Positions 8,210 through 16,727 are shown, numbered from the stretch's first letter. The stretch: 33,590 bases of DNA from Hyphomicrobium sp. NDB2Meth4 (GCF_900117445.1 NZ_FPEJ01000010.1:1-33590), one strand, 5' to 3'. Numbers and translations are program-made. Notes: generated by a model from the letters alone, not told the origin.

Positions 8210-8764
8210 CTAGGCGGGGTCGAAGCATACATTAGGCGGCCTCATGACCTTCTCGAACTGAAAGGCTTCACCATCTCCGGGTAGGTCGCCCGGACCTGCC
8301 GGTTGGTGCGGGTCGGAATGGTGCCGGTTGAAGAACTCTACGATCTTAAAGCCGCACTTGTTTACGTAGAAGTGGATGTTTCGCTTCTCGAAGTATGGAG
8401 TATGCGTCTGCCACCTGACCGTCTCGGGATAGCGTCGCTCGATTGCCAACCAGGCTTTCAGGCCCAGCCCGCGACCATGCTCTCCGACCTTGATGAAGAA
8501 CAGATCGAGCGAGTTGTGATTTGTGTTCACGTCGAGGGTTACGACGGCACCGCCAACCTTTCGACCGTCTGATAGGATGCGCAGAACCACCGCTCCAGGT
8601 GCTGTGATGGCTGCATTTAGGTCTTGGTCGGATGGGATCGGCCCGTCCGGCAGAGTTCCAAACTCGTCGACCACGGCCACCGCAAATGCTTCTTGCAGTT
8701 CCTTCTTGAAGGTCGCGATATCACTTGGATGGGCGTCTGCGAGGGTAACTATTTCGCTCGTCAT
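8210..8764 (-). CDS. GNAT-family N-acetyltransferase
   Basis: The 184-residue protein shows a GNAT fold. Central strands LRILSDGRKVGGAVVTLDV and HNSLDLFFIKVG precede the acetyl-CoA loop EHGRGLGLKAWLAIE (about 114-128), matching the family motif A pattern Q/RxxGxG/A. The C-terminal half has the common YFEKRNIHFYVNKCGFKIVEFF segment, where an amino-acid stretch near the end forms the last strands. The substrate cannot be predicted. It is a single gene, transcribed towards the kinase gene and away from the DUF6600-like gene. Its long ~45-residue N-terminal helix is somewhat longer than the minimal GNAT domain. Confidence 0.85.
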   Translation of the reverse strand: MTSEIVTLADAHPSDIATFKKELQEAFAVAVVDEFGTLPDGPIPSDQDLNAAITAPGAVVLRILSDGRKVGGAVVTLDVNTNHNSLDLFFIKVGEHGRGLGLKAWLAIERRYPETVRWQTHTPYFEKRNIHFYVNKCGFKIVEFFNRHHSDPHQPAGPGDLPGDGEAFQFEKVMRPPNVCFDPA

Positions 8765-9036
8765 GCCGAGGCGTTACCGTGCGCTTAGGCCGAAAATTGG
8801 GCAGCGCTTGTGCGCCACGGTCGATGGCGCCACACGCCAAACTGATCGAGTCCGGATCCCAGCCCAACGGTACGACCAGTAGCGATACGACGGGTCATTG
8901 TGCCCGACAGGTCCCGGACCGTTCCTCTACGGGTTCTCCATAAACGCCGGCTACCCATACGGGCTTAAGACGGCTGCACGAACGTCGATGCCCCAACCAT
9001 TGGAGCGGCGGGAGGCGGATCTAGGGGAGTGTCAAA

Positions 9037-10023
9037 ATGCGCTCGATGCTGTTGGCAACCTTCTTTGGAGCCATCGCCTGGACGGCGGGAGATTTCCTCA
9101 CGTGGCCGCCGTCGCTGTCTGTATCTTCCATGGCTGCTAACGGGGAAAAGCGCAGAGACCAGTTTCGATACTTCTTCAATGAACTGAAGCCGCATGGTCA
9201 ATGGCGTCGCCACGCCCGGTACGGCTGGACCTGGACGCCGCGCGTGTCTCGTCGCTGGCGCCCCTATACGGTAGGGAGGTGGGTCCATACCTCCCAATAT
9301 GGTTGGGTCTGGGATTCGAACGAGCAGTTCGGAGCGATCGTCTATCACTACGGTTGGTGGGACCGCGACCTGAACGGCTATTGGTTCTGGGTGCCTGGGT
9401 ATACTTGGGCACCCGCATGGGTGGTGTGGAAGTCGGGCGCCACACACATCGGTTGGGCGCCGTTTCCGCCGGCGCGCGTCTGGGGCAAGACCTGGCGCGT
9501 CGCTCTGAGCACCACTTGGCAATCAGAGTATGACCCGGCCCCGCATGAATGGTGTTTCGTCGAAACGCAGGCGATTGCCTCACCCTCCCTTTTGCAAGCC
9601 GTTTTGCCGGTCGAGCAGAACACAACTTACGTGGAAGAATCCGCAACCATTCAAGCGGTCAGCATCGTCAACCGGACTATTGTCAATCGCGGCATCGATA
9701 CAGCCGATCTCGAACGCGACCATGGTGTCAAAGTCGGCGATGCAGACACCAACCCTTCTTCGGCCCTGGCGGGGCAAGATCTCATAATTATGCAACCGTT
9801 CGGTGGAGAAGCGCAGCCGCCTGATGCCGTTGTTATCGCCAGCCCTGATGACGCAATCCCTGCCAGAGATATTGATGCAGCCAACGCTGCGGAAGCGGCA
9901 GCGGCGCAGGGGAGTGCTCGGCCGCTGAGTCGCCAGTCTTTGGACGACGACGTGCAGCATGACCATGCCTCGCACCGTGGCGAGGGAGATGCTGCGGTTC
10001 CAACAGGCAACGGATCCAGGTGA
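9037..10023 (+). CDS. Secreted DUF6600-like protein rich in Trp and Tyr
   Basis: The 328-residue protein starts with a probable signal peptide (about 1-33, hydrophobic MLLATFFGAIAWTAG). Residues 45-150 have repeated Trp/Tyr/Gly motifs such as HGQWRRHARYGWTWTP, WRPYTVGRWVHT, YGWVWDS and YHYGWWDRD, the hallmark of DUF6600-type exported proteins. The remainder is low in complexity, acidic and Ala-rich, with a long predicted disordered tail ending in HDHASHRGEG. GGGGAG, 8 bp before the ATG, supports the start. The role of these proteins is unknown; the repeats could bind an envelope polymer. Its stop overlaps the GTG of a possible small gene. The 272 bp upstream hold no evident gene. Confidence 0.75.
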   Translation: MRSMLLATFFGAIAWTAGDFLTWPPSLSVSSMAANGEKRRDQFRYFFNELKPHGQWRRHARYGWTWTPRVSRRWRPYTVGRWVHTSQYGWVWDSNEQFGAIVYHYGWWDRDLNGYWFWVPGYTWAPAWVVWKSGATHIGWAPFPPARVWGKTWRVALSTTWQSEYDPAPHEWCFVETQAIASPSLLQAVLPVEQNTTYVEESATIQAVSIVNRTIVNRGIDTADLERDHGVKVGDADTNPSSALAGQDLIIMQPFGGEAQPPDAVVIASPDDAIPARDIDAANAAEAAAAQGSARPLSRQSLDDDVQHDHASHRGEGDAAVPTGNGSR

Positions 10024-10250
10024 ATCGGCGTGCCGTGACGCCAAGCTTCAGAATTGAAGTTCTGATCGAACAGGATCGGAAGCAGCTTCTGGTCCGCAAC
10101 TTAATGTATGCGGCAGCGATGGCCGGCCTGCCGGGCATCAGCCCGGAGTCAGCGCTGGATGAGATCTTCGGAGGATGCGATGTGGAGCTTCTGGGCAAGC
10201 GACAATCAGAAGACGGGATTCGTCGACAACTTGCAGCTCTGGGCCATTGA
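10020..10250 (+). CDS. Small hypothetical protein, overlapping both neighbours
   Basis: This is a 76-residue frame with GTG start forming GTGA with the preceding stop. The sequence has plausible helices (FRIEVLIEQDRKQLLVRNLMYAAAMAG) and a short acidic second half (SALDEIFGGCDVELLGKRQ). It overlaps the well-supported Crp-type start at 10180 by 71 bp. The amino-acid composition looks protein-like, not like an out-of-frame shadow, and the overlap layout suggests translational coupling. I do not recognise the family. It could alternatively be the degraded N-terminal part of another gene. Confidence 0.45.
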   Translation: MNRRAVTPSFRIEVLIEQDRKQLLVRNLMYAAAMAGLPGISPESALDEIFGGCDVELLGKRQSEDGIRRQLAALGH

Positions 10251-10869
10251 GGCGGGCCATCCCAATCACGCCGAAGGCGCCCGAGATGTCCGGCAGGGAG
10301 AGTATATTGCGCATTCCGGGGAGCCGGCCCAGTCGCGCTTCTACATCATCGCCGGCGTTCTGGGCATTGAACAGCCAGACCTGCGAGGACGGGTCACGCT
10401 GATAGATACACTCGAGAAGGGGGAAGTCGCCGGTTTCTCGATGGTCGACAAGATGAAGTATTCCATCCGCGCTGTGACCTCGGCCCGTGTATTTGCATGC
10501 TCGGCGAAGACCGTATCGCTCGGGTCGGCACGGCGAACGTTCGATGGCAATCGGGCAGCCCCCGACGCGACCGCAAGTGCTGTCGACAGGCTTGCGATGG
10601 CGGTGCTCCGCCGCAATGTGGACCCATCAATCCGAGTTGCCTCCTACCTTCTCTCCCGCTTCAACCGCAGCGAGCCCCAGTCGAACGGCAGAGAAATCCT
10701 CAATCTCGGCAAGGCAGTGCACCATTTGCAAGACCTTGTCGGAACGACCGACGATGTTCTGCGGCGGTCACTGGCTGGTCTCGCTCAACAGCAGATCATC
10801 GCATTCATGTCGGCGGGCCGGCTCCACCTCCTGAACCGCGAGAAGCTGGAGCACTTTGCCCTCGGTTAA
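10180..10869 (+). CDS. Crp/Fnr-family transcriptional regulator
   Basis: Starting at ATG 10180 gives 229 residues. The start is preferred because GGAGG lies at 10170-10174 with a 5-bp gap; a longer frame starting at 10108 lacks this. Residues about 35-120 form a cyclic-nucleotide-binding-type beta roll (GEYIAHSGEPAQSRFYIIAGVLGIEQ, then LEKGEVAG). A long dimer helix follows. The C-terminal region (LGKAVHHLQDLVGTTDDVLRRSLAGLAQQQII) is a helix-turn-helix of the Crp type. The canonical ligand-binding Arg-Ser pair and Fnr-type cysteines are not evident, so the effector is unknown. The target genes are unknown. Confidence 0.8.
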   Translation: MWSFWASDNQKTGFVDNLQLWAIEAGHPNHAEGARDVRQGEYIAHSGEPAQSRFYIIAGVLGIEQPDLRGRVTLIDTLEKGEVAGFSMVDKMKYSIRAVTSARVFACSAKTVSLGSARRTFDGNRAAPDATASAVDRLAMAVLRRNVDPSIRVASYLLSRFNRSEPQSNGREILNLGKAVHHLQDLVGTTDDVLRRSLAGLAQQQIIAFMSAGRLHLLNREKLEHFALG

Positions 10870-11010
10870 GTCGCTTTGAACACGGATAGGCCGGCCGACT
10901 GATTGCGACCGGCACACGCAGCCAGCGGAACTGGGCCGCGCAATGCACCGACACGCCGCTGCCGACGATCTCTGTGTTGTCTCAAGAGGGCGTAGACTGG
11001 AGACGAGTGA

Positions 11011-11514
11011 ATGGTCAGCGAAGAAATTGCGTCGGTACGCCAAGTGACCAACCGTCTGTTTTCGGCACTGCATCGCCGCGACCCGTCGGCCATAGCGGCT
11101 TGCTACGATCGGGCCGGCGTCTTCACTACGCCGATATTGTGCGATGTGCCCGCGCAGCACCTGGAACGCCTTTGGACGCTATTTTTTTCAAGAACTCAGG
11201 ACAGCATACTGACATACAGGATCGTCGATGCTGGTCTGGTGAGCGCGCGTGTGGAAGGGCGCGTCAGCTACGTGCTGCTCGCTTCCGGCAGGCAAGTATC
11301 GTGTCCCTTCGATTCGCTGCTGCATGTTCGCGATCGCCTGATCCAACATCACGTGGATAGCTTTGACCCTTGGGGGTGGGCCCAGATGGCGTATGGCACT
11401 AAGGGCTTGATGCTGGGCTGGTCAAATACATGGCAACGGCGGCTATCCAAGGATTTGCGCACTTCACTCTCTTTGCCGAAAGGCTCGCACCATGATGACG
11501 GCTCGCTTGCATGA
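11011..11514 (+). CDS. NTF2-like / SnoaL-like domain protein
   Basis: The 167-residue protein begins with the helix-rich VTNRLFSALHRRDPSAIAACY, followed by FTTPILC and strands such as YRIVDAGLVSARVEGRVSYVLL and CPFDSLLHVRDRLIQHHVDSFDPWGW. This is the cone-like alpha+beta layout of SnoaL/NTF2-like proteins, which range from isomerases and hydrolases to simple binding proteins. No catalytic residue can be assigned. GGAGACGA, a few bases before the ATG at 11011, supports the start. It is convergent with the minus-strand operon ending at 11575. Its function is unknown. Confidence 0.65.
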   Translation: MVSEEIASVRQVTNRLFSALHRRDPSAIAACYDRAGVFTTPILCDVPAQHLERLWTLFFSRTQDSILTYRIVDAGLVSARVEGRVSYVLLASGRQVSCPFDSLLHVRDRLIQHHVDSFDPWGWAQMAYGTKGLMLGWSNTWQRRLSKDLRTSLSLPKGSHHDDGSLA

Positions 11515-11574
11515 GCCGTTGGCTTCGTTGCTAAAGGCATAACTGCGAAACGGCTGATCGCCTTGTCGGCTGCG

Positions 11575-11991
11575 CTAGCTCGATGCGGCCGCTGGGGGCG
11601 ATTTGGGCGGGGTCTCCTCGTCCTGGGCGACCAGATAGATTCCCACCCCAATTGTTGCCATGCCGACAATTTGAAGAGCGCTCACAGGCTCGTTCAGAAC
11701 GACGACACTCAACACCAAGACAAGCACAAAGCAGAGGCTTGAAACTGGCACTGCAAAGCTAAGATCATGGCGGCGCAACAGCGCAATCCACACGAGGAAA
11801 CCTGCAACATCGCACACAAGTGACGCGATGAACCAACCGTCACTCACAGCGCGCACAAGCCAATCCGACTCCCAGCTGATCTCACCGATCTGATTGGCGG
11901 CGAGCTTGAGCGAGATCTGCGCCGCGCTCTCGATGGCGATGAGAGCCGCCCAGATCCACAGTTGCTGCACACAACTACGAAAGCTGATCAT
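11575..11991 (-). CDS. Small DMT/SMR-type membrane transporter subunit (second of a pair)
   Basis: The 138-residue protein has four predicted membrane helices: about 10-32, 52-72, 76-98 and 103-123. The first helix carries Glu21 in the pattern IESAAQISLKLA, a position equal to the membrane-embedded glutamate of SMR (EmrE-like) and ArnE/ArnF-like proteins. Its ATG overlaps the GNAT stop by 4 bp (ATGA). A second similar protein is encoded at 13974-14348 in the same operon, so the two may form a heterodimer, as in ArnE/ArnF. That pair flips a lipid-linked aminosugar; the cargo here is unknown. Its C-terminal tail is short and charged. Confidence 0.75.
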   Translation of the reverse strand: MISFRSCVQQLWIWAALIAIESAAQISLKLAANQIGEISWESDWLVRAVSDGWFIASLVCDVAGFLVWIALLRRHDLSFAVPVSSLCFVLVLVLSVVVLNEPVSALQIVGMATIGVGIYLVAQDEETPPKSPPAAASS

Positions 11992-13193
11992 CTGGCAGTT
12001 GGCCTATCCGCATCTTTCCTTTCGAGCGGCGGCTCGACAGCAAGCAATGGGGCAGCCAGGCGCAGAAACCAATTCACGGCGATGTTGCTGTGTCGAAAAA
12101 ACAGCCAGTTGCGCTGCAGCTTGCAGCCCAGTCTGAGCTTCGCCTCATACGCTGCTTGTCCACTCAGGTAGAACCTCAGCCCCCGCTGAAGACAGAGATC
12201 GATGTTTGTAAACCAGCTGATAAAATAGAGGTTGAGATCGCGACCGGGGTCGGAACGCATGACAAAGAACTTGTCGAGGAGCGTATCTTCATTCACCAAT
12301 AGTAGATTAGCCCCGATCAGCTGCCGCCCGCTGTAGTACAGCACGACGAGCGCCGCATCGCCCAAACCGGCTTTCAGGTTCTCAAAATAGTCACCGCTTA
12401 GGGTTTCGAATTGCCAGTCGCTTCGTGCTCGCGTCTCGCTGTACATTTCCATCAGCTCAACAAGAACATCGTCAAGCCGATCGGCGAACTCCACGCGAAC
12501 TTCGTTACGCCGCCGCAGTTTCCGCCGCATGTCCTTGCGCGTGGCGTGACTAAGACGGGACAAATATTCCTCAGTACTGTCAAAATCTACGGCCACGTAC
12601 GCCGTAGGTAGACTGGCAACTGGAGTATACCGGTGGCGAAGAAGAATGCCGCCGTACCGATCATAGTCTACCTGAGAAATGTCCTTGATACCGAGAAGCG
12701 AAATGCCATGCTTGGCCGCATGTTCCGACCACGCGTTGAGCATCACCTCTAACAGCGAGTTGCACTGCTCGGCGCTAAAATCTTGATCGAAGCCAAAGTC
12801 GCAGGTTTCCGTTTCCGGAGAACCAAGGCACGAAAGCCGCAGCCTCAATCCCCCCGGGATCCAGTGACGTAGCGCACTCAGAACCGCAGCTACAGTGCCC
12901 TGAGCGGTCGTCGCCAAGTCGTACTTGGTAAAAAACACCGGGGCCGCAGCAACAACGGTGCAACCCTGCTCGACCGCAAACCAGCCAAAAGAGAATCCGT
13001 CGATTCCGGCCTTCTCGATCGCTCGGTAATAATCGTATCCTTCGACGCAGCCCGCATAGCAACGCTCCCACGATGCCCGGTCGAGTTCGTCGATCGAGTG
13101 AACGAAGCGACAGGACGCGTTGATTGCGTCAAATGTGCTCTGCGAAGAACGCGCGCGTTCGTTCTGCAACGGCTGGGTATTCCTGGTCAACAT
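11988..13193 (-). CDS. CelD/BioF2-like GNAT-fold acyltransferase
   Basis: The 401-residue protein has the double GNAT-fold layout of CelD/FemAB-like acyltransferases (Acetyltransf_6). The second domain includes YLSRLSHATRKDMRRKLRRR (about 202-221), a helical SGDYFENLKAGLGDAALVVLYYSG block, and LSGQAAYEAKLRLGCKLQRNWLFF near the end. Such proteins attach acyl or aminoacyl groups to amines on sugars, peptides or lipids. It overlaps the hydrolase gene upstream by 65 bp and the next gene by 4 bp. ATG at 13193 is chosen; a TTG at 13169 is an alternative. In this operon it could acylate the amine made by the aminotransferase, but the substrate is inferred only from context. Confidence 0.75.
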   Translation of the reverse strand: MLTRNTQPLQNERARSSQSTFDAINASCRFVHSIDELDRASWERCYAGCVEGYDYYRAIEKAGIDGFSFGWFAVEQGCTVVAAAPVFFTKYDLATTAQGTVAAVLSALRHWIPGGLRLRLSCLGSPETETCDFGFDQDFSAEQCNSLLEVMLNAWSEHAAKHGISLLGIKDISQVDYDRYGGILLRHRYTPVASLPTAYVAVDFDSTEEYLSRLSHATRKDMRRKLRRRNEVRVEFADRLDDVLVELMEMYSETRARSDWQFETLSGDYFENLKAGLGDAALVVLYYSGRQLIGANLLLVNEDTLLDKFFVMRSDPGRDLNLYFISWFTNIDLCLQRGLRFYLSGQAAYEAKLRLGCKLQRNWLFFRHSNIAVNWFLRLAAPLLAVEPPLERKDADRPTAR

Positions 13194-13974
13194 GGATCAT
13201 ATGGTAGCTGTTGTGGAGCCATTCGATCTGGCAAGGACCGCCTATATTCTTGGCGATGTAGTCGGGATTGTTCGGACCGCCGACATCGTCATCGCGGGCA
13301 TGGATGAGAAGCGTCGGTGTCGTCGTCTGCGGCAGTATCTGTCTGATAACTTTGAACAGACGGAGATTCTGCCACAGGGTATCGACAGGAAAGGCCGGCA
13401 GCGTCCCTCTAATCCCCGTCTCGCTCGAATTGAGCAGGCGTCGAATGCGCTCCGACTTTATTCCAAACGGCGGGCGCTCCTTCAGACTTATGAACCGGCT
13501 GATGCCCAAAGCCACAGCGACCGGAACGCTGATATGCCCCAAGCGGTAGTAGTAGGGCGTGTTCCAGCCGTCGTAGTTCAGAACCGGCGAGTAAACGGCG
13601 ACGGCGTGGACAAGCGGCGTTGTGTAGGCTAGGCGCAGTCCCAGCAAGCCCCCGACGCACACACCGGCGACATAGAGTCGATCGGTACGTTCGCCGAGCC
13701 ATAGTGCGCTTTCGCAAACGCTTTCGAACCAATCCTCCCACCGAGTGGTACGCAACGTAGCAATGTCGACGCCATGCCCCGCGAGCAGCGGCGCGTAGAC
13801 CGTATAGCCGGCGCGATTGAGCCGCTTGGCGACGTGCTTCATTTCCAGCGGCGAACCTGTGATTCCGTGAACCAAGAGGACTCCGAGCCCATTGGTCCCC
13901 GGCCTGAATATCGCTAGGTCGTCCGCCCGTCCGGCATCGACGCCAAGAGGGCGTGTCGCTTGCGGTTTTCGCAT
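13129..13974 (-). CDS. Alpha/beta hydrolase with a Cys nucleophile
   Basis: Starting at ATG 13974, the protein has 281 residues. It shows the HG motif LLVHGITG (33-40) of the oxyanion hole, the nucleophile elbow GVCVGG (104-109) with Cys106 where most esterases have Ser, an acidic HARDDD (225-230) and a His in NSYHMIHVD (His258). The closest style is the carboxylesterase/monoacylglycerol lipase type. Cysteine at the elbow recalls dienelactone hydrolases and thioester-handling hydrolases; acyltransferase-type activity is conceivable. The start is fixed by the one-base overlap TAATG with the preceding gene. A start 63 bp further upstream is possible but adds a low-complexity Gly/Arg-rich extension. 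In the operon it could cleave or transfer an acyl group. Confidence 0.8.
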   Translation of the reverse strand: MRKPQATRPLGVDAGRADDLAIFRPGTNGLGVLLVHGITGSPLEMKHVAKRLNRAGYTVYAPLLAGHGVDIATLRTTRWEDWFESVCESALWLGERTDRLYVAGVCVGGLLGLRLAYTTPLVHAVAVYSPVLNYDGWNTPYYYRLGHISVPVAVALGISRFISLKERPPFGIKSERIRRLLNSSETGIRGTLPAFPVDTLWQNLRLFKVIRQILPQTTTPTLLIHARDDDVGGPNNPDYIAKNIGGPCQIEWLHNSYHMIHVDQEYPAVAERTRAFFAEHI

Positions 13975-14348
13975 TAGCCGATCCCCGTCGATCCGATCAT
14001 CGCGGCACCTGCCGTGACAAAACCCGCGCCCACCCACCGCCGTGTGCTGATGGTCTCACCCAGGAATAGCCAGCCCGCGAGCGGAGTCGCGGCGTAGGTT
14101 ATGCTCATGAGCGGAAACGCGATGTTCAATGGGAGTTGTGTGAGGACAGCTGTCCAGATGATGACCTCAACGGCCCAACAGAGAAACCCGCATGCGGTCC
14201 ACCCGTATCGGGCATGGACAATTTTGGAGTGCGGCAACACAGGGATCAGCGACAAAGAGTGTTCGGCTTCACCGCCGACCGCGATCTTGAAGCAGAGCTC
14301 TCGCGCAACATCAAACGTAATGGAGACAATGATCAGCAAGACTAGCAT
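13974..14348 (-). CDS. Small DMT/SMR-type membrane transporter subunit (first of a pair)
   Basis: The 124-residue protein has four predicted membrane helices, with Glu17 in the first (SITFDVARELCFKIAV), the functional glutamate position of SMR/ArnE-type proteins. The last two helices (LNIAFPLMSITYAATPLAGWLFLGE and WVGAGFVTAGAAMIG) have the familiar EamA-half pattern with LGE. Its ATG lies within the end of the arginase-fold gene (7-bp overlap) and its TAA shares one base with the ATG of the hydrolase gene. It is followed in the operon by a second such protein, suggesting a heteromeric flippase or exporter for the operon's product. Confidence 0.78.
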   Translation of the reverse strand: MLVLLIIVSITFDVARELCFKIAVGGEAEHSLSLIPVLPHSKIVHARYGWTACGFLCWAVEVIIWTAVLTQLPLNIAFPLMSITYAATPLAGWLFLGETISTRRWVGAGFVTAGAAMIGSTGIG

Positions 14349-15298
14349 AGCAGCGTATCGAGCACTGACAGCAGCTTGACGTTTGTTGCTTGGTTAGCGG
14401 CGGCCGCCGCGACTCCCGTCACGCGCGTGAATGGTTGATCAAGCAGGAGTTCACTTTGCTTCAAGGCGCGGGTGATCCAAGGACCTTCGAGTTCGGCAGG
14501 GGAGTAGTCGCCGACTATGTCGACACCTATGACGCTCTGCGTTGTCAGAAGTCCTTCGAGCCATCCGATAAGGCTGTCGAGACCGAGCTGGCCCTGATCC
14601 CAATTCGTTACCGCGGCTGCTTCGCTCAGTACATCCTTGTCGATCGAAACATAAATGGCGTCGCTCCCGATCAGCGCCCCCAACGTGGCCAGCTTCTCGG
14701 GTCTTGGCACGCCGTCGCAATGCGTCCAGACTACCCGATGCCCATCCATGCAATGTGCGGCCCCCGAGGCCAAGTTGCGCCACACCCAGGTCGCTGGAGG
14801 ATCGACCGGAAACACGATGAGTTTGCCACTAGCAACGTGGTCTAGCGCGGCCCCCTTAAGTTCAGGCCATGCCAAGTCGCCGCTCGATACGCCGATGCTT
14901 ATGACGCGCGAAACCAATCCGCTCTCGAGAACGTAATGGACCCATGATCCGCAGTGGATCCCTCTGCGATACCTCACCCAATCTGGATGGTTGTCAAAGT
15001 GCACAATGGTGATCGGCGCATCTCGACGCTCTGCGAGTAGGGAAATGATGACGGCCGTAACATGATGGAAATCACCGGAGCCATACCACGTAACCACGGG
15101 ATCGTTGGTGTCGAGACCCACCATGACACCGCGCAGCTGGTCGCGCATTTTCTCGATCTGAGATGTCGTCGCCCAGAGCCGCACCTGACGCCCGTCGCTT
15201 TGCATATTGATCTGCTTGGCGTCGGCCCTCCCGCACAGATCTATGAAAGACGGCTGCTCAAGCAGCGCATTGTCCAAATGGAGAAGATTGAGTTGCAT
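14342..15298 (-). CDS. Arginase/agmatinase-fold (ureohydrolase) family protein
   Basis: The 318-residue protein keeps the full bimetal site of the family. GDFHH (75-79) corresponds to the GGDH motif, FDNHPDW (101-107) to DAHxD with Asp102, His104 and Asp106, and SIDKD (218-222) to DxD with Asp220 and Asp222. Arginases, agmatinases and related enzymes cleave guanidino or amidino groups with two Mn ions. The typical substrate-specific loops of arginase or agmatinase are not recognisable, so the substrate is unknown. It starts 10 bp after the aminotransferase stop. It could remove an amidino or acyl group from an aminated intermediate. Unusually, the family motif DAHxD here is DNHPD. Confidence 0.8.
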   Translation of the reverse strand: MQLNLLHLDNALLEQPSFIDLCGRADAKQINMQSDGRQVRLWATTSQIEKMRDQLRGVMVGLDTNDPVVTWYGSGDFHHVTAVIISLLAERRDAPITIVHFDNHPDWVRYRRGIHCGSWVHYVLESGLVSRVISIGVSSGDLAWPELKGAALDHVASGKLIVFPVDPPATWVWRNLASGAAHCMDGHRVVWTHCDGVPRPEKLATLGALIGSDAIYVSIDKDVLSEAAAVTNWDQGQLGLDSLIGWLEGLLTTQSVIGVDIVGDYSPAELEGPWITRALKQSELLLDQPFTRVTGVAAAAANQATNVKLLSVLDTLLC

Positions 15299-15308
15299 CG
15301 CCAGCCCG

Positions 15309-16727
15309 TCAGGCCTGTACGCGGCGAAAAAGCTGATCGAGCAGGATAAGCGCCAGATCGATTTCGCCGTAGGACATCTCGAGCGACGGGGCGAGCGTGA
15401 TGACGTTCTTGTGGTAGCCCCCGATGTCGAGAACGAGACCGTATTTCGTGCCCTTGTATTCGAGATCGCCCTTCAGCCCCTCGTCGACCATCCTGTCGAC
15501 CAGCACCTTCGACGGTGTGAAGCTGTCGTGCGGCTCGCAAATCTCGATGCGCAGAGCCATGCCCAGGCCATCGACGTCGCCGACGATCTTGTGGCGCCGC
15601 TTCAAATCCTCGAGACCCTCGAGGAAGTAAGCACCCTTCTCCGGCACCGCCTTGGCGTAGTTGTTCTCTTCCATCAACTTCATGGCTTCGAGCGCGACGG
15701 CGGTGCCCAGTGGGTTCGAATTAAAGGTGGAGTGCGTTGAGCCGGGCGGAAAAACGCCCGGATTGATGAGCTCTTCCTTCGCCCATATTCCCGAGAGCGG
15801 ATTGAGGCCGTTCGTGAGCGCCTTGCCGAAGACGATCACGTCCGGTTCGACTCCGAAGTGCTCGATCGACCAAAGTTTGCCGGTGCGATAGAAGCCCATC
15901 TGGATTTCGTCGACGACGAGCAAGATGCCATGATCGTCGAGCACCTTCTTCAACTCCCTGAAGAAGTTCATCGGCGGAATGACGTAGCCGCCAGTGCCCT
16001 GGATCGGCTCGACGTAGAAGGCGGCATACTCCGCAGTACCCGACTTGGGATCCCAAACGCCGTTATATTCGCTCTCAAATAACCGCGCGAAGTGCCTAAC
16101 GCATTCGTGGCCGTACTCTTCCTTGGTCATGCCCTTCGGCCCACGGAAGTGATACGGGAATGGAACGAAGTTCGCGCGGTCCCCGAAGTGCCCGTAGCGG
16201 CGGCGATAGCGATACGACGACGTGATAGCGGACGCACCGAGCGTGCGGCCGTGATAGCCGCCCTCGAAGGCGAACATCAGGCTTTTTCCGTTCGAAGCGT
16301 TACGAACCAGCTTGAGCGAATCTTCCACGGCTTGCGCGCCGCCGACGTTGAAGTGCACGCGCCCCTTTTGGCCGAATCTGCTTTCCGTTTCCTGCGCGAT
16401 CTTTGCGGCGAGTTGTATCTTCTCGCGGTGGAGATACTGGCTGGCGACCTGCGGCAGCCGATCGATCTGCTGCTTCAAGGCGTCGTTCAAACGCTTGTTG
16501 CAGTAGCCGAAGTTGACCGCCGAATACCACATCTGGAGATCGAGAAACTGCCGCCCCTCGGCGTCGTAGATATAGGCGCCTTCGCAGCGTTCGAATATCT
16601 TGGGAGGGTCCGTGTAGTGCACCGTATCGCCGTGCGAGCAGTATCTGCTCTCGAGTTCGAGGAGCGCATGGGTTTCAGTGTGGGCGTCATCGGCCCTTTT
16701 CGGCAGATTGCGTTCAATTGCATTCAT
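15309..16727 (-). CDS. PLP-dependent class III aminotransferase
   Basis: From ATG 16727 the protein has 472 residues, the usual size for the omega-amino acid/diaminobutyrate group. FDLQMWYSAVNFGY-type substrate residues lie near 62-75, GGAQAVEDSLKL (129-140) is the cofactor phosphate region, EGGYHGRT (155-162) binds the ring, VVDEIQMGFYRTG (271-283) has the cofactor Asp273, and FGKALTNG has the Schiff-base Lys302. It transfers an amino group from a donor such as Glu or an omega-amine to a ketone or aldehyde. The ATG at 16727 lies inside the end of the phosphatase gene (14-bp overlap); a second start 36 bp upstream (16763) also has a GGAG nearby. The specific substrate is unknown, but the neighbouring phosphatase suggests a hydroxy- or keto-intermediate pathway. 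Confidence 0.9.
   Translation of the reverse strand: MNAIERNLPKRADDAHTETHALLELESRYCSHGDTVHYTDPPKIFERCEGAYIYDAEGRQFLDLQMWYSAVNFGYCNKRLNDALKQQIDRLPQVASQYLHREKIQLAAKIAQETESRFGQKGRVHFNVGGAQAVEDSLKLVRNASNGKSLMFAFEGGYHGRTLGASAITSSYRYRRRYGHFGDRANFVPFPYHFRGPKGMTKEEYGHECVRHFARLFESEYNGVWDPKSGTAEYAAFYVEPIQGTGGYVIPPMNFFRELKKVLDDHGILLVVDEIQMGFYRTGKLWSIEHFGVEPDVIVFGKALTNGLNPLSGIWAKEELINPGVFPPGSTHSTFNSNPLGTAVALEAMKLMEENNYAKAVPEKGAYFLEGLEDLKRRHKIVGDVDGLGMALRIEICEPHDSFTPSKVLVDRMVDEGLKGDLEYKGTKYGLVLDIGGYHKNVITLAPSLEMSYGEIDLALILLDQLFRRVQA

Noticed and set aside
10108-10179. Upstream extension of the Crp-type gene
   Set aside because: The first 24 residues are Arg/Trp/Ser-rich, and the start at 10180 has GGAGG at ideal spacing.
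15207-15740. Plus-strand frame of 177 codons across the aminotransferase gene
   Set aside because: It is antisense to a gene with all PLP-enzyme motifs and shows no family features.
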